Shown here in pieces: positions 1-10,882 of a stretch of DNA of 64,000 nt. Under the pieces are notes generated by a model, which did not search any database, was not told where the DNA came from, and saw nothing but the letters and a program-made list of their open reading frames with translations. The stretch's first letter is position 1, and each line of letters starts with the position of its first letter. The DNA comes from Auricularia sp. M13 (lineage: Eukaryota > Basidiomycota > Agaricomycetes > Auriculariales > Auriculariaceae). The translations under genes were made by a program, and so were the position numbers. The DNA lies in the NCBI GenBank assembly GCA_037042915.1, contig CM073198.1:310001-374000 (forward strand). Reading direction: 5' to 3'.

Positions 1-133
1 GAGATAGCACGCACTCGAGTCCGAATGGGGCCAAAAGGTCGGGTCGGGTCGGAACGGGTCGGACGCAGATTAAAAGTGGTTGGGTCGGGAGTTGAATCGT
101 CGAACCACTCTTGTCTTCTGCCCGCCGCCCACC

Positions 134-1403
134 ATGCCGCGATACGAATCGCTCGAGGACGTCGCCGCCGCGTACGACCGCAAGACCGTCGGCGCCGTCA
201 TGAGGTCGCTCGAGGACGACCCGACGATGGAGGCGCTGATCGCGGCGCACGAGGACGCGGCGGACGCTCGGCGGCCTGCAGCAAGAGGCCGTCGACGAGG
301 AGGACCTCGACGCGATCGAGGCGTTCAGCGCGCGCAGGCGCCAGGCGAAGGCCGAGCTGCGCCTGGCGGCGCAGCGACGCTTCGGGATGCTGGCCGAGCG
401 CGTGGCCAAGATCGCGGCGGACGCGGGCGCCAAGGCGACGAAGAGCCAGGCGTCGCCGGCGAAAGCGCCGACCACGAGCACGAAGGCGCCGGCGAAGGAC
501 GCGAGGGAGACCGAGTCGCCGCCGAAGAGGCGGAAGGCCATGGAGGTATGGGTCGAGTTACCTCGACTGCGCGATCTGGCTAAGGTGCGCTTTTGTTTTT
601 TAGGTCGATGTCGCGAAGACGGCTCAGGCGCCGCGCAAGGTCGCGCCGAAACCCGCGCCGGTCGCGGTCGCTCGCTCACCGTCGCTCGGGGCGGGCGAGA
701 CGCTCGAGGACGACGACGAGGTCGAGGAGATCGCGAGCCCGGTGGCGCCGGCCGCGAAGCCCAAGCCCAAGCCCAAGCCGCGCGCAGGCGGCAAGTTCAC
801 GGACAGGTGGCCGGAGGTGCCGTACGGGACGCGGTTCCCGAGCCAGGTGAGTTTCCGATTGTTTGTGTTTTGCTCGCCGGGGCTGACAACGAGCAGTGCG
901 AGGCTTGCGCCAAGCGCGGCGGCCAGTGCGTTCGGCAGCACCGGTCGAACACATGCACCGCGTGTCATCAGACCCGGGGCAAGTGTACGCACTCGGGCAA
1001 GCCGTTCGTGCCGCGCGGCGAGAAGAGGGCGGCGTCGCCGAGTGCGTCGCCCGAGCGCCCCAAGAAGGTGCGCATCGTCGAGGGGACGACGCTGGGGACG
1101 AGGGCGGCCGAGGACCGCGCGAAGACGGCCGAGCACCGCAGGGTCGTGGAGAACCACGCCCTGTGGACGAACAACTCCGTGCACAACATCGAGCGGATGT
1201 TGTACCGGATGCTGCAGTGGCAAGCGCAGCAGTTCGGCCAGTCGATCGACGATTCGTTCACGAGTGAGGAGGAAGAGGAGGCCGAGGAGGAGGTCGAGGA
1301 GGAGACCGAGGAGGAAGAGGAGGCCGAGGAGGAGGTCGAGGAGGAGACCGAGGAGGAGGACGAGGAAGCGGTCGAGGAAGCGACCGAGGACGCGGACGAG
1401 TAG
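134..1403 (+). CDS. Zn2Cys6-type protein with acidic tail, antisense to and convergent with Ty3-1
   Basis: The model starts at ATG 134 in a good context (CCACCATG) and ends at TAG 1401-1403. Two introns are visible: 546-603 (phase 0, ends TTTTTTAG) and 847-896 (ends GAGCAG). Splicing the second joins two frames into six cysteines spaced C-x2-C-x6-C-x8-C-x2-C-x6-C, the spacing of the fungal Zn2Cys6 binuclear cluster. Here the cluster is in the middle of the protein, not at its N-terminus. A Lys/Pro-rich stretch precedes it and a Glu-rich acidic tail (1263-1400, including a tandem 42-bp repeat) follows. The N-terminal part changes frame near 266-270, so either there is a 1-base indel there or translation starts at ATG 387. 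The gene converges on the Ty3-1 pol with only 120 bp between stops. No 3' LTR is seen between them, so the gene may belong to the retroelement. DNA binding is inferred from the cysteine spacing only. Confidence 0.55.
1269..1352 (+). repeat. Tandem 42-bp repeat, two copies, coding for Glu-rich tail
   Basis: Positions 1269-1310 and 1311-1352 appear identical. They encode the EEEEAEEEVEEETE-type acidic stretch of the Zn2Cys6 protein. The repeat is in frame, so length changes would keep the reading frame. Confidence 0.8.
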
Positions 1404-1523
1404 ACGATAGGATAGAGTAGTAGCGGGTGCGACCAAAGTCGCCCAAAAATGTAATAAATGACTGTTTCTTGGAAACGGGTGAAAGGCGAGTGAGCGAAGA
1501 GATAGCGAGTGAGAAGCGAGTGC

Positions 1524-3935
1524 TTAGATGTTTTCGAATTTCTTGAGGATTTGCTGGAACTCTTGATAACTGCCGGGAGCGCTGGGATTTGCAGCATAGA
1601 AGTCTTGAACTGCTTCTTGCGCGTGTTCGAGATTTTCGGAGCCCATCTCAGTGGTCTCGGGGTCGTCGGGAGTGCCGATGTGACCGATCCAGCGAATGCG
1701 AAAACGAAGGCGCGAGTGACGATGGCGATTGTCGATGCGTACGCTGAGTACTTCGAGCTCGTACTCTTGCTCGCCGTCGACGACGACGGGCGGAGGAGGT
1801 TCTTGACGTTGACTGGGGAACGCTTCTCGAGGGTGGGGTTCGAGTTGCGAGACGTGAAAGACCGGGTGTACGCGAGCGAGGTAGTCGGGTAGGCTGAGGG
1901 TGAACGATTGCGAGCTAGGTTGATCGACGATCGGGAACGGGCCTAGGTAGCGATCGGCGAGTTTGCGAGTGGGCTGCGTCGTCTTGATGTGCTCCGAGAG
2001 GACGTAGGCCATGTCGCCGACCTTGAAGTCAGGCGGGGGAGTGCGTCGAGCATTCGCAGATGCAGTGTAACGTTTCTGAGCGGCAGCGATCTGCTCTTTC
2101 AGGACGTCCTGCAGTTCGTGGATGTCGACAGCGAAGTTGCGGGCGCGAGCAGAGGCAACGTCGCGCTCGGGGTAGACGGAGATGTTCGGGTGAAAACCCT
2201 TGTTGGCGAAGAAAGGCGAGACACCAGTCGAGTCGTTCGGGGTGTTGTTGTACGTGAACTCGGCGAGGGGGAGTAGCTCGGACCAGTTGTCCTGCTCATA
2301 GTTGCAGTAGAGACGGAGGTACTGCTCGAGCGTCTGTTCGACTTGACCGTTCGCCTCCGGGTGGTGACCCGAGGTGAAGTGCATGGTCATGTTGAGGAGC
2401 GAGCCGAGTGCGCGAAAGAAGCGGGAGACAAATTCGGAGCCGCGGTCGGTAGAGACGTGCGAGGGAGCGCCATGTTTGGCAAAGACGTGGATGAGGAAGA
2501 GACGCGCGAGTTCTTCGGAGGTGATCTTGCCCTTGGTCGGGACGAAGATACCCTGCTTCGAGAGGCGATCAATGATGACGAGGATCGCAGTGTAACCGTT
2601 GGACTCAGGGAGTTGTTCGATGAAGTCCATCGAGATCGAGTCCCAGTTGCGAAGCGGAATCGGGAGCGGTTGAAGTCGACCATACGGCTTGTGTTGTCGA
2701 GGTTTGCTGCGCCCACAGGTGACGCAGGCCTGGACGTAGGTACGAATCGAGTCGCGCAGGTCGGGCCAGTAGTACTCGCGGGCGACCATCTTGAGTGTCT
2801 TGTTCTGACCCGGATGGCCAGCGAGCGGGTGATCGTGCTTTTCGCGAAGGATACGAAGGCGACAATCGAGAGCGTTCGGTACGTAGATCCTGCCCTTGAA
2901 CAGCAAGAATCCATCGTCTGAGGCCGACCAGTTGATCGCGTCATCGGTGCCGAGTTTCGAGCGAATGTCGAGAGCGAGTTCGTCCGAGTTGTACGAGGCG
3001 CGAATGTCATCCCGAATGGACTGAGTGTCCATGATTGTGGCTGCGCGAAGGAAAGTCTCTTCAGCATACGTCGCGCGAAGGGAAGCGGCGAACTGTTCCG
3101 AAGTAAAAACGGGTCGGAAGTTCTGCGGGTTTGCGCTGGCGTAGCCACCATCCCCCCTTTTGAGATAGACGTCGTGGCGGCGAGTGAGAGCATCGGGTTT
3201 GCCGCCGAGTCGACCGGGTCGAAAGCGAATGAGGAGGTTGAAGGTAGAAAGGTACTCGGACCAGCGAGCTTGCCGACGAGTGAGCATCTTCGTGGTAGAG
3301 AAATACTCGAGGTTCTTGTGGTCCGTGACGACGTCTATTGGGGTCTCGGCCCCTTCGAGGTAGTGTCGCCATAGTTCGAACGCCTCGAATATCGCGAGCA
3401 GCTCCTTGTCGTGCGTGTCGTAGTTGAGCTCGGTGGGAGTGAGTGTGCGCGAATGGAAAGCGACGGGGTGAACAGAGCCGTCCGGGAGGACGTGCGAGAA
3501 GATCGCCGCGATCGCGTAGTCGGAAGCGTCAGTCTCGACGACGCGAGGGAGAGCGGGATCGAAGTGGTGAAGGACGGGAGCGCAAGTGAACGCCTTCTTG
3601 AGCTCGTTGAACGCAGCGAGGCATTGCGGAGTGAAGTTCCACGTTGCGGTCTTTCGAGTGAGACGAGTGAGCGGGACGACGATATCGGAGTAGTCGTAGA
3701 TGAATCGTCGATAGAAGTTCGCGAAGCCGAGGAACGACTGGATGTCGCGAACGTTGCGAGGAACGGGCCACTCGAGGAGGGTGGCAATCTTCTTCGGGTC
3801 CATGCTGATGCCCTCGGGGCTGATGATGTACCCGAGGTACTCGATGGTGTCAGCATGGAACTCGCACTTCTCGGGCTTACAGAAGAGGTCATTCTCCCGC
3901 AGCCGTCGAAGGACCTCTCGAAACGTGTTCCTCAT
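1524..3935 (-). pseudogene. Ty3-1 pol, C-terminal part: RT end, RNase H, integrase, chromodomain-like
   Basis: This 803-codon frame begins just after the RT YLDD loop. Recognisable are the RT thumb/connection (LGYIISPEG), RNase H (ETDASDYAI, HDKELLAI, VTDHKNLEY), the integrase HHCC zinc finger (HPLAGHPGQ ... CVTCGRSKP), and the integrase DDE core (SMDFIEQLP, STDRGSEFV, HHPEANGQVEQT). A chromodomain-like tail contains RFRIRWIGH. The family enzyme copies the RNA and inserts the cDNA. Here the frame is offset from the upstream pol frame, so no full Pol can be made without a frameshift. The stop at 1524 faces the antisense Zn2Cys6 gene. Confidence 0.9.
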
Positions 3936-5229
3936 GCTTTGAGGGATCGTCCGAGTAGATGAGGATGTCGTCGAGGTAGACGGTGACCGTGACGTCGAGG
4001 AGGTCGGAGAAGATGTCGTTCATGAAGCGCTGGAAAGCGGCTGGAGCGTTCGTGAGACCGAAAGGCATGACGAGATACTCGTAGGTGCCGTAGCGCGTTC
4101 GAAAGGCAGTCTTCCACTCGTCGCCGGCCGCGATGCGAACGTTGCTGTATCCGACACGAAGATCGAGCTTGGTGAACTTCTTGGCGGTGCAAAGGCGGTC
4201 GAGCGTGGACGAGATGAGCGGAAGCGGGTACTTGTCCTTCCGAGTGATCTTGTTGAGCCCACGATAATCGACGCATAGGCGAAGAGAACCGTCGGCCTTC
4301 TTGACGAAGAGAACCGGGGCGCCACCCGGGGACGACGAAGAGCGAATGTGTCCTTTGCTGAGGTTATCCTGAATGTACTCCCGAAGCGCGAGTTGCTCGG
4401 GCTCGGAGAGCGAGTAGATCGGACCGGATGGGAGAGGCTTGCCTTCTTCCATGTCGATCTTGAGATCGTACGGCCGATGTTCAGGGAGTCGATTCGAGGC
4501 CTCCTTTGAGAAGACGTCGAGGAACTCGTGATAACACTCGGGGATGCCTTCGCCGGTTTCCGAGGCCGGGTTGGCAGACGCAGAGCGAGCGGGCACCGAT
4601 GGATCTCGAATGTAGATGGCCGAGACCATCGAGCCGCGAAGTCGACGAGAGGTGTCGAAGGCTGCGGCGCCGATGATCTTGATGTCGACGCGGGCAGCGG
4701 CCGCGCGAAGGGCGGTTTCGTCCATCGGCGGTTCGGGAGGCAGAGTACGTGGCGCGGGAGGAGGTGACGACGGAGTCGGAGGATCTGAGTCGAGCGAGAA
4801 CCCAGGGACGAAACCCGAGGGATCCGAGGGCGAGACACGAGTGGGGAAAGAGATGCGGTGATGGAACCAGTCAATCCTAGGATTGTAGCGGGCCAACCAG
4901 CGGTATCCCAACACTGCAGAGCAAGTCGGATCTAGAGTGGTGAGGAGGAAGTTGATGATCATCGAAGTTCGGCAAGGGAAGCGGACGGGAAGCGACACGT
5001 ATTTGGAGATAACACCGCGATAGGAGCCGTCGAAGAGCCGAAGGCGAAGCGGTTGATTGAGAGACTTTTGAGGGAGTTGAAGACTCTCGGCGAACTGAGT
5101 ATCGAGGAACTGATCTTCGGAGCCGGAGTCGACGAGTGTGCGAAAGGATGGAACAGCGTCGGAGGAGAGGACGACGATGAGAGCGTCTTGATCGGTGAGC
5201 GCGGCAGCGTTCAACCGAGTGTAAGGCAT
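3889..5229 (-). pseudogene. Ty3-1 pol, N-terminal part: protease and RT fingers/palm
   Basis: This 446-codon frame opens with a retropepsin-like protease ([12 protein letters not shown] holds the D-S-G active site). The RT follows with [12 protein letters not shown], a degenerate [25 protein letters not shown] and the catalytic YLDDILIYS. The frame runs out about 20 codons after YLDD. At 3921-3930 the sequence looks as if a few bases were lost between two short GAACACGT-like copies, which moves the rest of pol into another frame. It lies directly after gag, with 47 bp between them and a different frame. Confidence 0.9.
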
Positions 5230-5276
5230 CTTGGGCTTGACGCAGTTGGCCCTAGATGCCCGTGGGGAACTGCCCG

Positions 5277-5600
5277 TTAGTTTTTCGCTTCCGCCGGGGC
5301 AGAAGCGGCGGCGCCCGAGGGAGCGGGAGCCAGCGTCGAGGAAGTCGCGGGTTGGGCCTTAGCGGCGCGACCCTTCGACTCGCGATTGTGAGCGGCCTTG
5401 CGGCACTCGGACGCGGTGTGGCCGGCATGGCCACAGTAGAGGCAGAGGTTGTTATCGAGGCGACGGCGTCGTTCGGCGTCGTTGAGCTTGCCGTTCGAGT
5501 TGAGGTTCTTCGCGACGTCGTCCTTCGACTTGGTCGTGGTCTTCGAAGACGAGCGGGCCGAGGTCGAGGACTGACCCCTCGAGTTCGAGTGGTTGTTCGA

Positions 5601-5631
<31 letters not shown>

Positions 5632-7107
5632 GAGCGCGCGTTGGACTTGGTGTTCGATCGGGAGCCCGATTGAGGCGTCACGGTCGAGGTGGTCTTCTGC
5701 GCTTTGCGAGGTTCGTTCGCGTGCTCGAGGGCTTGCTCGTCCTTATCGATCCAGTAGTTGGCGTCGATGCTAAGAGCGAGCGCAGCGAGTGGCGTCAGAG
5801 AAGCCGGGCGTTGAGCTACTTGAGCAGCGAAGACAGATTTGATGCGGCGAGGGAGTCCACGATAGAATTGCGAGGCGAGTGCAGCGTCGTCCCAGCCGAG
5901 CAGTTTGGCGTATTCGTCGAACTGGAGCTTGTAGCAGGCGACCTTGCCGTTGTCGGCCATTTGTAGTCATCGAATCTTGACTTCGGCGCGTTCGCGTTCG
6001 TTCGTGACGCCGAAGGTGATCGTGAGTTCGTTCTTGAATTCGTTCCAGTCTTCGAGGAACTCGTAACCGGGAGGCGGATTCGGGACGAGAGGAACGTAGC
6101 CGCCCCACCATTCCTTCGCCCGACCTGAGAGATAGGTCGCGGTGAAGAGAATCTTCTCGCGGGACGTCTGGTACTTCCGAGGGTTGGCGAGGAAGTAGGT
6201 TTCGCAGTCGATGAGGAATCCGCGAAGTTTGTTGGCGTTTCGCCGTCGAATTTGTCGGGTTTGGCGGCGTCGATGCGAGAGAGCCGCTGTCGCGGTCGAC
6301 GAAGTAGACACGAGGGACGTTGTCGTGTTGATCGTGGAATTGTCCTTCGCGATCGACGTCCGAGTCGTAGCCGTCCGACGGAGGGTCGAAGGGAGGTCCC
6401 GGGGGACCAGGAGGATCGTTACCGCCACCACCGCCTCCACCGCCGCCACCTCCGGGAGGAGGGTTCGGAGGGTGCGAGCCGTGCGAGTGGTGCGAGTGGT
6501 GCGAGTGGTGCGACGAGGGCGAGGGAGCACCTCGATGACCACCACCGCCACCGCCGCCTCCGCCGCCTCCGCCTCCACCGCCGCCGCCTCCGCTGCCTCC
6601 TCCGCCACCCCCGCCGCCACGCCGAGGCGTGTTAGGGGTGCCGGATGGGAAGAAGCCGCGGAACGACGAGGAGTGCTGCGAAAGACGAGGAGTCGAGCGA
6701 GAGCCGGTGTACGGGACGAGCGCGAGAGGGTGTCGAGAGCCGAGCGAGTGAGTCGAGGGATGCGAAGGCGATCGCGTCGTGTGACTTGAGGGAGGGTAGG
6801 AACCGCTCGGGTCCGCGCGTAGTGTGGACTGGGCCGGCGAGAAACGCGAGGTGTGAAGCGAGCCGGAGAGAGTGTGTTGCGAGAGGATTTCGTCATCATC
6901 GTTCGGCGGTTGCGAGTGCCGAGATGATCCGAAGCGGCTAGTGCCCGACATTGAGACTGATGGCGAAGGCGTAGCCGGCTGAGGAGGTTGTTGGTCGCGA
7001 AGACGAGCCTGACGACGGGCTTCGCGAAGGATAGCGTCGGGGGAGTCGAGTAGAGGATGAGGTTCTTCCTGGTTTCTTCTGAGATTCTGTCGAGTCCCAA
7101 AGGCCAT
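5277..7107 (-). pseudogene. Ty3-1 gag (frame change and in-frame stop)
   Basis: Gag starts at ATG 7107. A long Ser/Pro/Gly-rich N-terminal region includes poly-Gly and His-rich runs (about 6400-6640). The capsid-like core (FLIDCETYF, GRAKEWWGGY, FKNELTITFG) lies in another frame, so a frame change must occur near 6260. An in-frame TGA at 5967-5969 then separates the core from the last part. That part has a CCHC zinc knuckle (CLYCGHAGHTASEC, near 5410-5450) that binds RNA in the family. The copy is therefore broken in two places. Low-complexity GGT/GGC runs probably helped slippage. Confidence 0.85.
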
Positions 7108-7109
7108 AC

Positions 7110-7130
7110 AACTCGAGCTCCGCTCGAGTT
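7110..7130. repeat. Perfect hairpin immediately upstream of Ty3-1 gag ATG
   Basis: The 21-bp stretch has 9-bp complementary arms (AACTCGAGC and GCTCGAGTT) around a 3-base centre. It ends 3 bases upstream of the gag start codon on the minus strand. A role in translation control, or in priming as in self-priming Ty3 relatives, is possible but not shown. No clear tRNA primer site was found nearby. Confidence 0.6.
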
Positions 7131-8334
7131 ACGAAATACTGTTAAGCCTGCTGTGCCTTGGGGGTTTGGTTGCAAGGATAGTTGAACGTCCGGGCGCAGA
7201 GAACACTCGAACGAACAACTAGAGCCTTCGGTGCGTTATTGAGCACACCGGCTACGTCGAGTAGCACGACCGAAGGGACCGCGAGCAGCAGAGGACTCAG
7301 ACGAGTAAGTCGGGCGAGGGAAGAACCCAGAGGCGAAGTCGAGAGAGAGAGATAGAGCGTGCGAGGGGCACGACTATGTCGATTTCGTAACTGGGGAGCT
7401 AGATACAAAGTCGAGGGTCTTTTATAGCTGGGGAGGTGATCCGATGTACTCGGAGTGTTAGCGCTCAGTTAGTTATCCCTCGCGGGGTAACTAACACGTT
7501 ACTAACAGTGTGTGTTACTAACACTATGTTAGTAACATTGTTAATAACATATTGGACTATATATACTGTTGCTTAGTGTTGTACCCTTCTGCAATGTCTT
7601 TTCATGGCCAGTAAGTGCATGAGATGCGCAATTGTAGGCTAATGCACTCAGTTCCGAGTGCAGAAACACAGATGCGGAGGTCATGGGCGATCTCACAGGA
7701 GAAGGGCACCCTGAGAGACCTCTGAAACCTGGAAGCCGCTTCTGAGACATGTCAATAGGTGCTCCCGAACCCTTTGTGGGCTTTGAACATTCCAAAATTC
7801 TGAAATGCACTGCGGGAAAGCCGGCTGTCAGCCGGCTGGTTGCACACCTCTCCAGTTACTAACGACACTTGCCATCGGCCTGCCTGTTACTAACGTGTTA
7901 GTAACTAACAAGTTAGTAACTTTGTTACTAACTTTGGGTAACTAACTGAGCGCTACGGAGTGTATCCTAGAGACGAAGGAGAGGGGCCTCAGATCAATAG
8001 AGATCGTCGTCATTGGCCGATAGGATGAGTAAGAGCGAGTGGGTAAGGTATCGGGGGATCGGACGAATGACGAGAGGCGAATGACTAAGACGAGTGGAGC
8101 GAACCGGATATGAACACTATCGATACAGTAGGGACAAGGCGAGTTAGGTGGATGTATGCGAGTAAGGAGAGAAGCTAGAGAAGTGAGGGAGAGGTCTAGA
8201 GGTAGAGGACGATGAGGAGAACATATCCCGAGCATATGAACACGAGGGGAGATAAGCCGGGTATTCGGGAGCTTGACCGAGTTGACCGAGTTGGCCGAGT
8301 GACGTAGAATGACGGCGAGTGATGCCGAGAGCAC
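7131..8334 (-). repeat. Ty3-1 leader and putative 5' LTR region, with a MITE inside
   Basis: This stretch upstream of gag has no convincing coding sequence. By position it should contain the 5' LTR and leader of Ty3-1. A possible LTR start (TGCTCTCGGC on the minus strand) lies at about 8334. The second LTR copy is not in the window, so neither edge can be verified. Bases 7459-7955 are a separate insertion. Confidence 0.35.
7459..7955. mobile_element. hAT-like MITE with 17-bp terminal inverted repeats
   Basis: The element starts TAGCGCTCAGTTAGTTA and ends with the exact reverse complement. It is flanked on both sides by CGGAGTGT (7451-7458 and 7956-7963), an 8-bp target duplication as made by hAT transposases. 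It is 497 bp long and has no coding capacity. Both ends are crowded with GTTACTAAC/GTTAGTAAC motifs, candidate transposase-binding sites. It sits in the leader/LTR region of Ty3-1 and is therefore younger than that element. Confidence 0.9.
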
Positions 8335-8680
8335 GTGGGGTCCGCGGACCGGGGCACGGGCGTAACAGCCGCTCGAAACAACCGACGTTGTTCTGCTAAG
8401 CCGGAAAACAACCGCCCGTTGTCAGTGTGTAGTGCCTTCCGCGGCTTCGAAGAATATGCAACCTTGTATAATTCGAAAATGACCTTGCTTTGCACGGAGA
8501 AAGCGGTATCAGTCTCAGCATGACAGCCTCCGGGGACTTTGCGGGGACTTCTCCAACCAAACTCCACCTAGACACGGCGTGCTCTGGCGCTCGGAGAACC
8601 GTGCAGCGCATTATAAGCATGCGGAATCCTGCACGCAGTTAAATATCGTTTATTAGAGCTGTGTCACTACCAGACCTACG
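8335..8680. other. Intergenic, between Ty3-1 and the F-box 3' end
   Basis: About 350 bp without a recognisable gene. It should contain the 3' untranslated part of the minus-strand F-box gene that ends at 8681. No repeat or regulatory motif was recognised. Confidence 0.5.
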
Positions 8681-10030
8681 CTAACACCATGCATCCACAA
8701 CGACGGTCCGAAATGTCGCAGTCACGTGGTCCTCGCTGTCCTCGCTGTCTTCAAGATCGATGTTCTGCAAACAGAGTTCCAATGGGAACGGCGCTCCGTG
8801 CAGCGTCGCAGTAGCGAGCACCTCAAGAGATCCAATGTCAACCTTGACGAGATCAAGTAAGCGATTGCGGATAGTCAGACGCTTGAGGTGGGGGCACGAG
8901 AGCTTTGCCGTGAGCGACCCTGGCAACGGCATCCACTGCAAAGGTTGAACAAGCACGACATCCTCTAACGCGTTCAGCGCTCCAAACAGCGAAACATAGT
9001 CATCCCAGTGGTCAACCGAGATGACGAGGCGCACGACCCGCGTCCACATCGCGTCGTCTGCTGTCTCGCGGGGGATGTCCTCTGGCCCGGGGAGGTCTGC
9101 ACAGAGCCAGCGCTCGTGTGCCGACGTGTGTGATTTCAGCGAGAGAGTAAATCGGTTGTCGGCGGTGAATGCGTCGCCGAATAGAGTGAGCGGACCATCC
9201 AGATGACCCGCGAGGATAGGGAGCATGCTCAACTCGCCACCGTCAACTCTTATCCAGGGAACTCGGCGGATGGGAAGCTGCAGGTGATGCCACGTCCGTC
9301 TGATGGTGCCACCGGAGAGGCTCAGGCGTTCGATCCTCGTCCACACCTCCAGCTCCCAAAATACTGGATGCAGTGCGACATCCTCGCAGAGCAGTAGCTC
9401 GCGCAAGTCCGGGCATGCTGAAAATATATCCGGGATGTCGAACCGAACGTCCGGGTTGTGCACGTCCATCCCACCGATCCCGAGCTGGGTCAGACGCCGA
9501 AGAACAGGAGGGAGCGGATGCACAAAGAACATGTTCGAGAGAAACGCATACTCCAGGAGCGGCGCATTGAAATCGAATAGATTGATTGGCAGAGGAACCG
9601 GCATGCACTCGGTGGCGCCAGGAGTGAAATAGATCACCACGGATTCTAGCATCGGCGCAGGGTTGCACAGCGCTGCCAAGACGTCCGCCGCGAGCGGCAG
9701 GGCGGTCGTTAAGTATAGTCGTTTTATGTGCGACAGATGAGCCGCAATATGCTGGAGTGCGTCAGATGCATTGGTGCAGTGCACGGTTACGATTGTGGGC
9801 CTGGATGCCGCACAAGACAAACGGAGGCCGAACAACCGAGTGCTCGCCAGGATTGCAGGAGTTTCTGGTAAGTCGAAGAAATCGATGTCCATCCAGTATG
9901 TGCGATGGTCAATGATCAGATTCCTCCAACGCCGGGCAACTGGCATGAGAGGCACAAGCTCCTCGAAAATGAAAAAGTTGAAGACATGCGATAACAGTTC
10001 GTCGGGAATGAAATTGATAGAGGATCCCAT
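8681..10030 (-). CDS. F-box protein with LRR-like C-terminal region
   Basis: A single 449-codon exon starts at ATG 10030. The N-terminus (INFIPDELLSHVFNFF ... VARRWRNLIID) fits the F-box consensus (LPxELLxxIF ... VCRRWRxL), which binds Skp1 in SCF ubiquitin ligases. The rest alternates Leu-rich segments (HIKRLYLTT, LRELLLCED, RIERLSLSG, HLKRLTIRN), as in the large agaricomycete F-box/LRR families, where it presumably binds the target protein. The target is unknown. The gene is divergent from the NLR gene, with 852 bp between the start codons. The ORF appears intact. The product would act in cytoplasm or nucleus, since no signal peptide is seen. Confidence 0.85.
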   Translation of the reverse strand: MGSSINFIPDELLSHVFNFFIFEELVPLMPVARRWRNLIIDHRTYWMDIDFFDLPETPAILASTRLFGLRLSCAASRPTIVTVHCTNASDALQHIAAHLSHIKRLYLTTALPLAADVLAALCNPAPMLESVVIYFTPGATECMPVPLPINLFDFNAPLLEYAFLSNMFFVHPLPPVLRRLTQLGIGGMDVHNPDVRFDIPDIFSACPDLRELLLCEDVALHPVFWELEVWTRIERLSLSGGTIRRTWHHLQLPIRRVPWIRVDGGELSMLPILAGHLDGPLTLFGDAFTADNRFTLSLKSHTSAHERWLCADLPGPEDIPRETADDAMWTRVVRLVISVDHWDDYVSLFGALNALEDVVLVQPLQWMPLPGSLTAKLSCPHLKRLTIRNRLLDLVKVDIGSLEVLATATLHGAPFPLELCLQNIDLEDSEDSEDHVTATFRTVVVDAWC

Positions 10031-10882
10031 GAGCGGGTGGCGCGAGATGCTTAGTACGCCAAACGCTTGAGTCGTGCAGGCGTAGACGCGGAGGCGAAGA
10101 AACGACGGTGCGAGTCAGACGCAGCCCGCAGTGAGCGGGGATTGAATGTCAGGCACCCGTCGATCCGTCGCGCGCGCCGTAGCTAATAAATCTCCTGCGG
10201 TCTTGAAGTGTCAGACAAAGAGTGGCACGTGCCCGTTAGGTCGAGCGCAAGAGCTATCTTGCGGAGACCGTGACACCGTGCGTGGACAGTGGTCACCAGA
10301 CATGCGCAGATTCAGAAGGTACAATCTGCGCAATTTTTGCCTCAACGACGGGAATTCGCAGTTGAGCAAGCCACTCGGCCTGACCGAAAAACGAGCTCGA
10401 GGAGATAGCAGCCTGAGGACAACACGATTTTGATCTCCGCCTGCTCTTCTTTGCCTCCCGTATACACAGCAGAAGTTCGGACTGCCCTCTATCGCCGCCC
10501 TCTTCTGTTTGCTCGCGGTGCTAGGCAACGAGGCGCGCCAACGTGTTGCTTTTGCACCCGTAATCGAACCGGCTATCGTTTCGCAAAGTTGAGTGCACGG
10601 TCGCACGGTGCATTGTAGGCAATAGCGGTCCTCACGGCCACCGGTGGGACAACGCTGGTTGGAGTGCCCGTGAGACGCTGCAGAGCCTCTTTTTGACACA
10701 GTCCCGATGTGCTTCTCAACCGGTGCTGTTCGGCCAGTTTGCTTGTCAACGACCACGGCTCCATACTGTCGTCAGCTTTGCCACTGTGGATCTATCAGGC
10801 TTTCCATCGATATGTGGCTGTTCTCCTACGCGTCTTAAATCCAGGCAACCCAGCACTCGCATGATCAGACCGGATATCGTAA
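10031..10882. promoter_or_regulatory. Shared upstream region of the divergent F-box and NLR genes
   Basis: 852 bp lie between two divergent start codons. No ORF in it looks real. It presumably holds both promoters, but no clear TATA box or known operator was recognised. Confidence 0.4.

Larger units (their letters stand above)
1524..8334 (-). mobile_element. Ty3-1: decayed Ty3/gypsy LTR retrotransposon (3' LTR not in window)
   Basis: The minus strand reads gag (7107-5277) then pol (5229-1524) in the order protease, RT, RNase H, integrase, chromodomain-like tail. That order defines the Ty3/gypsy group. Gag has one frame change and one in-frame stop, and pol has a frameshift just after the RT catalytic loop, so this copy is not functional. 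The sequence upstream of gag (7131 to about 8334) should hold the 5' LTR, and a MITE interrupts it. No repeat of that stretch is found at the pol 3' side, so the 3' LTR either lies left of base 1 or is lost. The outer limit at 8334 is a guess from a possible TG...CA edge. Confidence 0.75.
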
